A stretch of 64,000 nucleotides of DNA from Chromatiales bacterium. GTDB lineage: Bacteria; Pseudomonadota; Gammaproteobacteria; Steroidobacterales; Woeseiaceae. Made by a program: the position numbers and the translations under genes. The first letter of the stretch is position 1, and every line of letters starts with the position of its first letter. This document shows, one piece after another, positions 18,250-26,367 of the stretch. The stretch covers positions 27,690-91,689 of the forward strand of contig JAIBDF010000003.1 of assembly GCA_024679535.1 (NCBI GenBank). The letters run 5' to 3'. Below the pieces are notes generated by a model. It saw only the letters and a list, made by a program, of their open reading frames with translations, ran no database searches and was not told the DNA's origin.

Positions 18250-19269
18250 ATGCCTGAACTAACCGTCATTCTCGTCGCCATCATGGCCATTGCGACAGTC
18301 ATTGGTACGATTATCGGCTGGGTGTTTCGCGGGAAACGGGCGGAACAGGAAAAAGCAGCCGTCACTGCAGAGTGGCAGGACCAGATCGATGCACAACGCC
18401 GCGAGAGCGACCGGCTTCTCGAACAGAACAAAGGACTGATGGAACAGGTCAGTCAGTTCCAGGCATCGCACACAGACGCCAAGAATCGCGCAAAGGAACT
18501 CTCCAGAGCGGTGCAGGAGGCTTTCGCACGCCGTGACGAACTGCAGCGCGAGATCAAGGATATTCGCAGCAATCTCGAGGTGGTCGTTAGCGAGCGAGAC
18601 CAACTGCAGTCGGATATGGCGGCGCGCGATTCGGAGGACGATATCGTCCAGCAGAGGGACGCACGCATCGAGAAGTTGACGCAGGAACTCGATAACTGGC
18701 AAGACCGCCTGCCACCGCTCATCGAGCGGTTTCGCACGCGTAATGCACAAGCCGAGCAGCTCGAGTCGGAGCTCACTCTGGCCCGCGAGCGTATCCATGA
18801 GCTGGAAAGCGCACGGACAGACTCCGTCGAAGGCCAGACACGCATAGAACCGGTAACGCATCCTGAAGAACTGACGGATGGCCTCGATGCATCAAATGAT
18901 CCGGTGGACGGCTACGCAGGCGCACCGGCTGCGGACAACGTTGATCTCGAACCGGAGACCGCGACCGCATCGGAGGACGATGCAGAGCACGAAGCACAAC
19001 CCGAAAGCGATTTCGATTTCGACGACAATAAGCCGGTGATCGGAACGCACGACCTTCGTGACGACCTTCAACAGATCAAGGGCGTCGGTCCGGCGATCGA
19101 GAAGACACTTAACGAGTTGGGCATCTTCAGCTTTCAGCAGATTGCCGAGATGAGCGAATACGATATCGATCGCGTCGCCAGGCGGCTAAAAGGATTCAGC
19201 TCGCGCATTTATCGCGAAGACTGGATCGGGCAAGCCAGGGATTTGCGCGACCAGGCGATACGCGCCTGA
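18250..19269 (+). CDS. Membrane-anchored coiled-coil protein with C-terminal helix-hairpin-helix domain
   Basis: A 339-residue protein. An N-terminal membrane helix (residues 4-26, LTVILVAIMAIATVIGTIIG) is followed by a long heptad-rich coiled coil (about 35-190) and an acidic low-complexity linker (about 200-260). The C-terminal HhH domain reads DLQQIKGVGPAIEKTLNELG. That domain resembles the helix-hairpin-helix found in L21-associated and NuoE-fused proteins and may bind nucleic acid or protein. The role is unknown. An OmpA-like gene follows 3 bases downstream, so the pair may be an envelope-to-cytoplasm scaffold (inference). Confidence 0.75.
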   Translation: MPELTVILVAIMAIATVIGTIIGWVFRGKRAEQEKAAVTAEWQDQIDAQRRESDRLLEQNKGLMEQVSQFQASHTDAKNRAKELSRAVQEAFARRDELQREIKDIRSNLEVVVSERDQLQSDMAARDSEDDIVQQRDARIEKLTQELDNWQDRLPPLIERFRTRNAQAEQLESELTLARERIHELESARTDSVEGQTRIEPVTHPEELTDGLDASNDPVDGYAGAPAADNVDLEPETATASEDDAEHEAQPESDFDFDDNKPVIGTHDLRDDLQQIKGVGPAIEKTLNELGIFSFQQIAEMSEYDIDRVARRLKGFSSRIYREDWIGQARDLRDQAIRA

Positions 19270-19272
19270 CTC

Positions 19273-20139
19273 TTGACGCAACGCCGACGCAACATCGCCG
19301 CGGTCCTGGTCCTGCTCGCCGGGATTGCATGGACATTGCCCACCGGGCCTGGCCGGACGGATACCGACCCTCAACTGGCAACCTACTCCGCAGCTGACCC
19401 CGCCGAGTTTCAGGTCACGGTATATCGAGGCTCGCTGGTCATTACCGGGAACACCCGATCGAAACAGCATGAACAGCGCATCGTCAACGCAGTGTCTGAA
19501 CACTTTCCGGCACATTCGACAGAACTCGGGTTTCGTCCGCTGGGCGTGGCTCCGGCATGGTGGGAGGACGCCACGGTTGAGCTCATCGCAACGCTTGCAG
19601 GCATGGAATCACCGCGTGCCGACCTGACTGAAAACAGGCTGCGTATCAGGGCCCTGGTACCCGACGAGTCCCGTGCAAAGCAGCGACTGCAGGCGTTGCG
19701 TCAAGCGATGCCGTTGGCAACGGATGTCGAGGTCCAACTTGCGGCCATCGACATGAGCGCAGCAGCAGCAAGCTTCTGCGAGCGGCAATTCGCTACTTTC
19801 AGGGCCGGACAGGTTGCTTTCGAAGAATCAGGCACTGATATGCGTACGTCCGCTTATCCTGTTCTTGACAGCGTGGTGGTGCTGGCGGACGCCTGCCGTG
19901 AAGCGACCGTTACCATTACCGGGCACACCGACTCAAGCGGCAGCGAAAACTGGAACCGACAGCTGAGCCTGGCACGCGCCGAGGCCGTCGCCGCCTATCT
20001 GGACGCACGGGGAATCGCGAAAGAACGGCTGGTCATCACTGGCGCCGGTTCGTCACTGCCGGTCGCAGACAACGCAACACGGTATGGCCGCAGTATCAAC
20101 CGCCGCATTGAGATTCAGTTTACGGGGGCGTCAGATTGA
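19273..20139 (+). CDS. OmpA-family protein with N-terminal BON-like region
   Basis: A 288-residue protein starting at TTG 19273. A signal or anchor segment covers residues 8-22. A BON-like region follows ([20 protein letters not shown]). The C-terminal OmpA peptidoglycan-binding domain contains [20 protein letters not shown] and [12 protein letters not shown]. It is expected in the periplasm, binding peptidoglycan. The architecture recalls ArfA-like BON-OmpA proteins. It is translationally close to the coiled-coil/HhH gene. Its 3' end overlaps the convergent FKBP gene by 20 bases. Confidence 0.8.
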   Translation: MTQRRRNIAAVLVLLAGIAWTLPTGPGRTDTDPQLATYSAADPAEFQVTVYRGSLVITGNTRSKQHEQRIVNAVSEHFPAHSTELGFRPLGVAPAWWEDATVELIATLAGMESPRADLTENRLRIRALVPDESRAKQRLQALRQAMPLATDVEVQLAAIDMSAAAASFCERQFATFRAGQVAFEESGTDMRTSAYPVLDSVVVLADACREATVTITGHTDSSGSENWNRQLSLARAEAVAAYLDARGIAKERLVITGAGSSLPVADNATRYGRSINRRIEIQFTGASD

Positions 20140-20635
20140 CGAGTTCGATCTCGAACAACAGTGTGGCATTCGGCGGTACCGGCGGTTTGCCTTGTGTTCC
20201 ATAACCGAGCTCCGGAGCAATCTTCAGCTCACGCTTTTCACCGAGCAGCATGCAGTTCACGCCAAGGTCCCAGCCTTTGATCACCTGGCCCGCGTCCAGT
20301 TGGAACTGGAACGGCCGCACCCCACCGGATGCCCAGATCTCCTGACCACGACCACCTTCGGCCGCCTCGTCATACAGCCACAGCGTGGTGTGCACATCCG
20401 CATAGTCCTGACTCTGCGCGGCACGGCCGTGTCCCTTTTTGGTGATCGTCGCCGTCAGCCCGTCCTGGACCTCGATAATGCCGCGGTCATCGGCCTTGGG
20501 GCAGTTGGTGGCGACCACGGCGGAGGCTTCTTCCTGCGCGGCAGGACCCTCATTAACTTCGCCCTGCTCAGTCCGGCTGCAAGCGGCGAGCAGGATTACC
20601 ACTGGCAAACCCAGCAGCAATTTGAATTTATTCAT
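20120..20635 (-). CDS. FKBP-type peptidyl-prolyl isomerase lipoprotein
   Basis: A 171-residue exported lipoprotein (lipobox VILLAAC, Cys near residue 19) with a C-terminal FKBP domain: [20 protein letters not shown], then [25 protein letters not shown]. It should catalyse proline isomerisation on envelope proteins. The domain is slightly divergent at its N-terminal strand. Its start overlaps the msrB stop (ATGA-type), so the two are probably co-transcribed. Confidence 0.88.
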   Translation of the reverse strand: MNKFKLLLGLPVVILLAACSRTEQGEVNEGPAAQEEASAVVATNCPKADDRGIIEVQDGLTATITKKGHGRAAQSQDYADVHTTLWLYDEAAEGGRGQEIWASGGVRPFQFQLDAGQVIKGWDLGVNCMLLGEKRELKIAPELGYGTQGKPPVPPNATLLFEIELVNLTPP

Positions 20636-21024
20636 TCAGGTTGGTCCTCAAAATCCAGGGAAGCAGAATTGATGCAGTATCGCAAACCGCTGGGCTGGGG
20701 GCCATCCTCAAACACGTGCCCGAGGTGTGCGTCACAGGCAGCACAGACAACCTCCACACGCACCATGCCCAGGGTCTCATCCGTGCGCGTCCGCACGGCA
20801 TCGCCCGCCTGGGGCAGCCAAAAACTCGGCCATCCGGAGCCGGAGTCGTACTTGTGGTCGGAGCTGAACAGCGGCGCGTCGCAGCAAACGCAGTGATACG
20901 TGCCATCGTCCTTGTGATTGACGTACTTGCCCGTAAACGGCCTCTCAGTCGCCGAGCACTGCGTAACCCTGTACTGCTCCTCGCTGAGTTTGTCCCGCAG
21001 GTCTTTGTCATCCTGTTCAGTCAT
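20632..21024 (-). CDS. msrB: Peptide-methionine (R)-S-oxide reductase MsrB
   Basis: A 130-residue MsrB that repairs oxidised methionine. The structural Zn sites are CVCCDAP and [12 protein letters not shown]. The catalytic Cys is in [12 protein letters not shown]. The N-terminus includes [20 protein letters not shown]. It overlaps htpG by 8 bases upstream and the FKBP gene downstream, which suggests a protein-repair operon htpG-msrB-FKBP. Confidence 0.95.
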   Translation of the reverse strand: MTEQDDKDLRDKLSEEQYRVTQCSATERPFTGKYVNHKDDGTYHCVCCDAPLFSSDHKYDSGSGWPSFWLPQAGDAVRTRTDETLGMVRVEVVCAACDAHLGHVFEDGPQPSGLRYCINSASLDFEDQPE

Positions 21025-22894
21025 TTTTTGTTCCTGACTCGATATCGAGCAGCAGTTTGTTCATTCGGTGCACATACGCAGCCGGGTTGTCGAGCTGCGA
21101 TCCCTCGGCCAGTAAGGCGTGGTCGAGCACAATATTCGACAGCCCCTCAAAGCGCTGCTCGTCCGCCTCGGCCGCAAGGCGGCTGACGAGCGGATGCTCA
21201 ACATTGATCTCGAGAATTGGCTTCGTTTCCGGAATCTCCTGACCACTGGCTTCGAGCATTCGCCGCAGCTGTGGGTTCAGATCGTCATCGGCAGCCACCA
21301 CACAGGCAGGCGAATCAACGAGGCGCCGGCTGACGTGGACAGTCTCCACGCGGTCGCTTAGTACACCCTTGATTCGCTCCAGCAGAGGCTGGTGCTCTTC
21401 GTTCATCGACTCCAGCGAGGTCTTCTCTTCGTCGTCGGGCAGGTCCAGCGCGGCACGACTGACGTCAACAAGCGCTTTACCCTCGTACTCTGCAATACCG
21501 TCGACGAGCCAAGGATCGATACGGTCCGTCAGCAACAGGACTTCCAGCCCTCGCTTCAGCAGTTGCTCCAGATGCGGGCTGGCAACAGCCGTCGCATGGT
21601 TATCGGCAAGGATGTAGTAGATCTTGTCCTGATCCTCCTGCGCACGAGCCACGTAATCATCAAGCGACTGATCCTGCGCATCTGTGCCCGACTGGGTCGT
21701 CGCAAAACGCAGCAGTTTGGCCAACTTGTCCTTATTCGCAAGGTCCTCGACCAAACCCTCTTTCAGCACCTGGCCGAATTCTAGCCAGAACTTCGCATAG
21801 TCGTCACCCTTGGTCAGTTTGCCCAGCATGTCGAGGACACGTTTGGTCAGCGCGCTACGCATGGCGGCAAGGTCCGGATTCTGCTGCAGCAGTTCCCGAG
21901 AGACATTTAGTGGCAGGTCAGCCGAATCGACCACACCTTTGACGAACCGCAGGTAAAGTGGCAGAAATTGCTCCGCGTCATCCATGATGAAGACACGCTG
22001 CACATAGAGCTTCAATCCGCGCGGCGCTTCACGATTCCACATGTCGAACGGTGCTGCAGCGGGTATGTAAAGCAGGCTCGTGTATTCGCGCTTGCCCTCG
22101 ACGCGGTTGTGGCTCCATGCCAGCGGATCCGCGAAGTCGTGCGACAGATATTTGTAAAACTCCTTGTACTCCTCGTCCTCGACGTCAGTTCGCGAGCGCG
22201 TCCAGAGTGCGGTCGCCGAATTGACAACCTTGGTCTCGTCCTCACCTTCCGTGTGCAGAGACACGGGGAAGCCAATGTGGTCGGAATACTTGCGAATCAG
22301 TGACTCGATGCGAAATGGCTCCACGAATTCGGCACCGTCGTCTTTCAGATGCAGGGTTACCCGTGTGCCGCGCTCCTCACGATCGATCTCTTCAATCGTG
22401 AACTCGCCCTCACCATTCGACTCCCAGCGCACGGCCTTATCATCGCCGGCGCGGCGAGTATCGACCGTCACTTTGTCGGCCACAATGAACGCCGAGTAGA
22501 AACCCACGCCGAACTGGCCGATAAGCGTTGCATCGTGCTGCTGGTCGCCCGTCATCTGCTCGAGGAACTCGGCCGTGCCGGAGCGTGCGATGGTACCGAG
22601 ATTGTCGACCAACTCGTCGCGCGACATACCAATACCGTTGTCGACAACCGACAGCTGGCGCTTTTCCTTGTCGATCTCGATCTGAATTGTGAGTTCGTCT
22701 TCGCCCAGAAGATCAGGCTGAGCAAGCGCCTCAAAACGCAGTTTGTCAGCCGCGTCCGAAGCGTTGGAGATTAGCTCACGAAGGAAGATCTCTTTGTTGC
22801 TGTAGAGGGAGTGAATCATCAGCTTCAGCAGCTGACGCACCTCGGTTTGGAAACCGAGAGTCTCTTTCCGGGTACTGTCTTGCTTGTCGGCCAC
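21017..22894 (-). CDS. htpG: Chaperone HtpG (Hsp90)
   Basis: A 625-residue Hsp90 with the GHKL ATPase motifs [32 protein letters not shown] and [18 protein letters not shown]. The middle and dimerisation domains follow, and length matches E. coli HtpG (624). It is a cytosolic ATP-dependent chaperone, heat-shock controlled in E. coli. A sigma32-type promoter lies just upstream (22926-22951). msrB and an FKBP lipoprotein follow in overlapping order. Confidence 0.97.
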   Translation of the reverse strand: MADKQDSTRKETLGFQTEVRQLLKLMIHSLYSNKEIFLRELISNASDAADKLRFEALAQPDLLGEDELTIQIEIDKEKRQLSVVDNGIGMSRDELVDNLGTIARSGTAEFLEQMTGDQQHDATLIGQFGVGFYSAFIVADKVTVDTRRAGDDKAVRWESNGEGEFTIEEIDREERGTRVTLHLKDDGAEFVEPFRIESLIRKYSDHIGFPVSLHTEGEDETKVVNSATALWTRSRTDVEDEEYKEFYKYLSHDFADPLAWSHNRVEGKREYTSLLYIPAAAPFDMWNREAPRGLKLYVQRVFIMDDAEQFLPLYLRFVKGVVDSADLPLNVSRELLQQNPDLAAMRSALTKRVLDMLGKLTKGDDYAKFWLEFGQVLKEGLVEDLANKDKLAKLLRFATTQSGTDAQDQSLDDYVARAQEDQDKIYYILADNHATAVASPHLEQLLKRGLEVLLLTDRIDPWLVDGIAEYEGKALVDVSRAALDLPDDEEKTSLESMNEEHQPLLERIKGVLSDRVETVHVSRRLVDSPACVVAADDDLNPQLRRMLEASGQEIPETKPILEINVEHPLVSRLAAEADEQRFEGLSNIVLDHALLAEGSQLDNPAAYVHRMNKLLLDIESGTKND

Positions 22895-22925
22895 GCCGCT
22901 TATCTCCTAACCAAAGGCAGACACG

Positions 22926-22951
22926 ATAGGGGCTTGGCTGTCGATTTCAAG
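22926..22951 (-). promoter_or_regulatory. Sigma32 (RpoH) heat-shock promoter of htpG
   Basis: On the minus strand: CTTGAAA, 12-base spacer, CCCCTAT, 32 bases before the htpG ATG. This fits the RpoH consensus CTTGAAA-N(11-16)-CCCCATNT, with one transposed pair in the -10 element. Confidence 0.75.
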
Positions 22952-22976
22952 TCCGGAGCCCGGACCAGGGGGACAT

Positions 22977-23231
22977 TTACTGGCGACTGGTAACCCATCT
23001 GGGCGACGGAACGGTCACCGAGCGGTACAGCAAGATCACAAACAGCATGGTTGATGTAGCAAGGGCAATGGGCGGATGTGCGAGCGCAAGTGAGATGCCA
23101 GCGACCGCCACAGCGACGACCATAACACTTGAAATCAGCTTGAGCAGCGCCCGACGGAACTTCTCCCAGACCAGTCCGACGACACTGTAGAGATCGTCCA
23201 GGTCATCAAGGTATTGCAGAAAATATTCCAT
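22977..23231 (-). CDS. Small membrane protein of unknown function
   Basis: An 84-residue protein from ATG 23231 (MEYFLQYLDDLDDLYSVVG); the track start 14 codons earlier lies in the preceding gene. An acidic amphipathic N-terminus is followed by two closely spaced hydrophobic segments (LLKLISSVMVVAVAVAGIS and IALATSTMLFVILLYRSV). No family is recognised. It follows a 65-residue gene by 8 bases, and htpG has its own promoter downstream. Confidence 0.6.
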   Translation of the reverse strand: MEYFLQYLDDLDDLYSVVGLVWEKFRRALLKLISSVMVVAVAVAGISLALAHPPIALATSTMLFVILLYRSVTVPSPRWVTSRQ

Positions 23232-23239
23232 GTCACTGC

Positions 23240-23437
23240 CTAGCGGACAATCGTCAGGAGCGGACCGGCACATTCAGCATCGCCTGTCTCGATATCTGCT
23301 TCACTAAGGGCGGCATTATTCGATTCTTTGGCGTGCGCGATCGCTCGATGGAACAACTCCCAACGCTGGCGCGACGCTTCATTCTTCAATGAGTCAACAG
23401 GAGATTCGGAATTCTGGTGCTTGTTAGCCATACTCAT
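23240..23437 (-). CDS. Small hydrophilic protein of unknown function
   Basis: A 65-residue soluble protein (MSMANKHQNSESPVDSLKNE). The centre is rich in charged and aromatic residues (RQRWELFHRAIAHAKESNNA) and looks helical. No family is recognised. It ends 8 bases before the small membrane protein gene, suggesting a two-gene unit. The short length makes the call tentative. Confidence 0.5.
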   Translation of the reverse strand: MSMANKHQNSESPVDSLKNEASRQRWELFHRAIAHAKESNNAALSEADIETGDAECAGPLLTIVR

Positions 23438-23590
23438 ATCGTGTTGTTTGCCGTTCAGTAAGTGCGACTATAGGACCGCTGTTTGCGCCGGGCTGTGAGG
23501 CCGGTCACAGCTTACTCTACAGGGTCTGAAAAAGCTCAGAAACCAGACGCAGTTCCGGCATTTATGTGGACTCGGTTCACATTCATCTGC

Positions 23591-23627
23591 ATACGAAAAC
23601 GCCGGCATGAAGCCGGCGTTTTCGTAT
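23591..23627 (-). terminator. Perfect 16-bp inverted repeat, terminator of the small 23.6-23.9 kb gene
   Basis: ATACGAAAACGCCGGC, loop ATGAA, then its exact complement. It lies 16 bases after the stop of the minus-strand gene at 23644. On either strand the 3' arm ends in GTTTTCG, giving a short T-run. The symmetry also allows plus-strand termination, but no plus-strand gene ends here. Confidence 0.7.
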
Positions 23628-23643
23628 CCATAAAGTCTCGGTG

Positions 23644-23931
23644 TCAGTCCTTATCATTCATGGACTCTTTCGCCCAATTACGCCGCACCTGGTCGCTCCA
23701 GTCGCGGTAACCTTTCCACGAATACAGAGCAGGGTCTATGCTGGAGCGTCGCCCCTTCGGGGCCGGCGCTTTCGAAATCCAGCGACGGTATTGCTGCCAA
23801 CCGTCGGCGTCATTCGCCGCAGGCTCGTTCGCATCGAGCGTCGCATCTTTTGCTTTGGACTCCGCATCGGCATCCGTACCGAAACGATCGTCCCACTTCA
23901 TGTATTTGCTATCTGGCATCGTCTTGCTCAA
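23644..23931 (-). CDS. Hypothetical small hydrophilic protein
   Basis: A 95-residue protein. The ribosome site decides the start: AAAGGA lies 5 bases before TTG 23931 (MSKTMPDSKYMKWDDRFGTD). ATG 23919 is 17 bases away, and the track start at 23976 lacks a site. It is charged and tryptophan-rich at the C-terminus (QQYRRWISKAPAPKG, SWKGYRDWSDQVRRNW). No recognised domain. A 16-bp hairpin closes the gene. Confidence 0.6.
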   Translation of the reverse strand: MSKTMPDSKYMKWDDRFGTDADAESKAKDATLDANEPAANDADGWQQYRRWISKAPAPKGRRSSIDPALYSWKGYRDWSDQVRRNWAKESMNDKD

Positions 23932-24040
23932 GTAAATCCTTTGAACAAATATTAAGTGCCAGCAAGCCAGAATCACAGGAACTGCATCACAGTGCTGCGT
24001 CCCTATTTTTTCTTATAAAACAGACAGTTAACCGTTGGTT

Positions 24041-25408
24041 TTACTTAATCACATAGCAAGGATCGTAGTCGCCGCTCGATATCTTCATACGATGCTGGGC
24101 CACGAAACTGGCCAGCAGGTCGTCCAGCAGATTCATGATCTGACGTGATCCGTCGATTTCAAAGGGCCCTTCTGACTCAATCCTTGCCGCTGTATCTTCC
24201 CGAACATTGCCGGAAACAATACCCGAGAAGACGCGTCGCAAATTTGCCGCGAGCACATGTAATGGAAGCCCTTCGTCAATCTGCAATTCGCTCATGGTCG
24301 CGTGTGTAGCGACGAACGGGCGCTGAAAGTCCGCGTCGATCTTCAGACGCCAGTTGAAATAGTAGGCATCGCCGTGCTCCTTACGAAAACTCAGCACATC
24401 TTCGAGGCCTGCTGCTGTTTGCCTGGCAACCTCCTGTGGATCATCAATAATGATCTTGTAGCGATTCTGCGCTGCCGCGCCGAGCGTGGCCCCCACGAAG
24501 TCATCGATCTTGCGAAAATACGGCTCCGCTGACGCGGGGCCTGTCATGATCATGGGCAGCGGCTGTCCGGCATTTTCGGGGTGCATGAGCACGCCCAACA
24601 GGTACAGGATCTCCTCGGCGGTGCCGACGCCGCCCGGAAACACGATGATGCCGTGCCCAAGCCGCACGAACGCCTCAAGGCGTTTTTCCATATCCGGCAT
24701 GATGACAAGCGAATTCACGATGGGGTTTGGCGACTCGGACGCGATGATACCCGGCTCGGTGATACCCACGTATCGGCCGCCACGAATTCGCTGTTTTGCG
24801 TGCCCTATCGTTGCGCCCTTCATGGGCCCCTTCATGGCACCCGAGCCACAGCCCGTGCAGACATTCAATCCGCGCAGGCCGAGCTCATATCCAAGCCGCT
24901 TCGAGTAGTCGTATTCCTCGCGGCTGATGGCATGACCGCCCCAGCAAACGACCAGATTCACATGTGCCGGCAAGGTCAGTAATTGCGCATTGCGAATAAT
25001 GTGAAAAACGGCGTTCGTGATGCCAGCGGATGTCGAAAGATCGAAACGACCGCTATCGATAATCTCGTTGCGCGTGAAGACGATGTCGCGCAGAACCGCC
25101 GACAGCAGCTCACGTGTACCACGAATCATCTTGCCGTCGACAAAGGCTTTTGCCGGCGCGTTCTTTAAACTTACCTTGAGTCCGCGATCCTGACGGATAA
25201 AGCCCACTTCAAAATCACGATACGTTTCGAGCAGGACGCGCGCATCATCCATGTGACTATCCGCGTTCAGCACGGCCAGCATGCAGCGCCGCAGCAACGG
25301 ATAGAGGCCACCTGAGCCACTGCTCTGCAGCTGGTCTACTTCGAACCGGGAAAGCACCTCGAGGCTGCCTTCCGGCCACACCTCGGCGTCAATGAACTGT
25401 CCGGACAT
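24041..25408 (-). CDS. ppnN: Nucleotide 5'-monophosphate nucleosidase PpnN (YgdH, LOG family)
   Basis: A 455-residue protein, the same length as E. coli YgdH/PpnN. The central Rossmann LOG domain has the motif PGGVGTAEEILYLLG, preceded by GCGSGAMKGPMKGATIGHAK. PpnN cleaves the N-glycosidic bond of nucleoside monophosphates and is activated by (p)ppGpp in E. coli. Its start is the base next to the end of the L,D-transpeptidase gene, so it is probably the last gene of the mltD operon. Confidence 0.92.
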   Translation of the reverse strand: MSGQFIDAEVWPEGSLEVLSRFEVDQLQSSGSGGLYPLLRRCMLAVLNADSHMDDARVLLETYRDFEVGFIRQDRGLKVSLKNAPAKAFVDGKMIRGTRELLSAVLRDIVFTRNEIIDSGRFDLSTSAGITNAVFHIIRNAQLLTLPAHVNLVVCWGGHAISREEYDYSKRLGYELGLRGLNVCTGCGSGAMKGPMKGATIGHAKQRIRGGRYVGITEPGIIASESPNPIVNSLVIMPDMEKRLEAFVRLGHGIIVFPGGVGTAEEILYLLGVLMHPENAGQPLPMIMTGPASAEPYFRKIDDFVGATLGAAAQNRYKIIIDDPQEVARQTAAGLEDVLSFRKEHGDAYYFNWRLKIDADFQRPFVATHATMSELQIDEGLPLHVLAANLRRVFSGIVSGNVREDTAARIESEGPFEIDGSRQIMNLLDDLLASFVAQHRMKISSGDYDPCYVIK

Positions 25409-25900
25409 TCAGGGTCGGATTTCGATGGGCGTATTCTCGCTGGTCATGAGCCAGATATCGATCATGTCGGAGTTGGACACGGCGATGCAGCCGTTGGTCC
25501 AGTCCTGGGTCCGATAGTAGGCCTCGGATCGCGACGGCGCATTCGGCTGGCCGTGGATCATGATCGCCCCGCCCGGACTGACGCCCAGCTCGGCGGCCTC
25601 GCGGCGATCAGCAGAATTCGGGTAGGACACATGAATTGACAGGAAGAAATCACTATTAGGGTTACGGCGATCCAGCGTGTACTTACCCTCAGGGGTCTTG
25701 AAGTCACCTTCCGACTTCTTGTCACCGACAGGTCGAATACCGAGCGCAATCTTGAACGTGCGGAAGGCCTGGCCATCGCTCACCAGGTGCAGCAGGCGTG
25801 CGCCCTTTTCTATCACGACACGATCGGCCACGGGAAACTCGCTGGCCGGTGTGAGACCGGGTGCAAGCAGGACAATCAGGGCCAGTACAAAGATTCTCAT
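25409..25900 (-). CDS. L,D-transpeptidase (YkuD domain), exported
   Basis: A 163-residue protein with a signal peptide (residues 1-19, cleavage near TPAS-EF). The YkuD domain begins with VVIEKGARLLHLVSDGQ. The active site is MIHGQPNAPSRSEA, followed by WTNGCIAVSNSDM with catalytic Cys near residue 138. Such enzymes form 3-3 peptidoglycan cross-links or attach lipoproteins. It has no separate binding domain. It lies between a small membrane protein and ppnN, downstream of the lytic transglycosylase mltD. Confidence 0.9.
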   Translation of the reverse strand: MRIFVLALIVLLAPGLTPASEFPVADRVVIEKGARLLHLVSDGQAFRTFKIALGIRPVGDKKSEGDFKTPEGKYTLDRRNPNSDFFLSIHVSYPNSADRREAAELGVSPGGAIMIHGQPNAPSRSEAYYRTQDWTNGCIAVSNSDMIDIWLMTSENTPIEIRP

Positions 25901-25965
25901 GTTGGCAAGACTAACAAATCTGGAGTTCGCAAAAAAAGAGCCGCATCACAGACTTAAGAATATCG

Positions 25966-26367
25966 TCATACGTTGCGACCCACGATCCAGCCGATCGCAA
26001 AGCCGATGCCGCCGGCAACAAGCGTGTAAGCGGGAAGAAAGCGAAACACACGATCCGGAAATGCTGCATCACTGAACATGCCATTCAGGTTGATTGCATA
26101 GGCATAGTGGAGATAGGCGGCTAATCCGAGCGCGGGAATTGCGAAGCCGAGTGTTCCCAGCGGCATACGCATGCCGGCACCCGTCCAGTGACCCGCACCT
26201 TTGTGCAGTGTCAGGAGTGACAAGCCAACAAGTACGCCCAGCGGCACGAGGTTACGCGCAGCCCATGGTCCTCCCTGCTGCACCTCGACGAACCAGAATC
26301 CTGCCGCAAGGCAGAGCAGCAGGACGGGCAACAGGCGCAGAACAATAAATTTGTGCCGCGCACTCAC
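25966..26367 (-). CDS. Small polytopic membrane protein, unknown
   Basis: A 133-residue protein starting at GTG 26367, overlapping the mltD stop (TAGTG). The ORF-track start lies deep in mltD. About four hydrophobic segments are visible (FIVLRLLPVLLLCLAAGFWF, NLVPLGVLVGLSLL, TLGFAIPALGLAAYLHYA, YTLVAGGIGFAIGWIVG). No family is recognised. Translational coupling to mltD suggests an envelope role (inference). Confidence 0.65.
   Translation of the reverse strand: MSARHKFIVLRLLPVLLLCLAAGFWFVEVQQGGPWAARNLVPLGVLVGLSLLTLHKGAGHWTGAGMRMPLGTLGFAIPALGLAAYLHYAYAINLNGMFSDAAFPDRVFRFLPAYTLVAGGIGFAIGWIVGRNV

Noticed and set aside
22968-22985. GGGGGACATTTACTGGC as a fourth copy of the 6.7-kb repeat
   Set aside because: Only the GGGGACA core is shared; too short to count as a copy.
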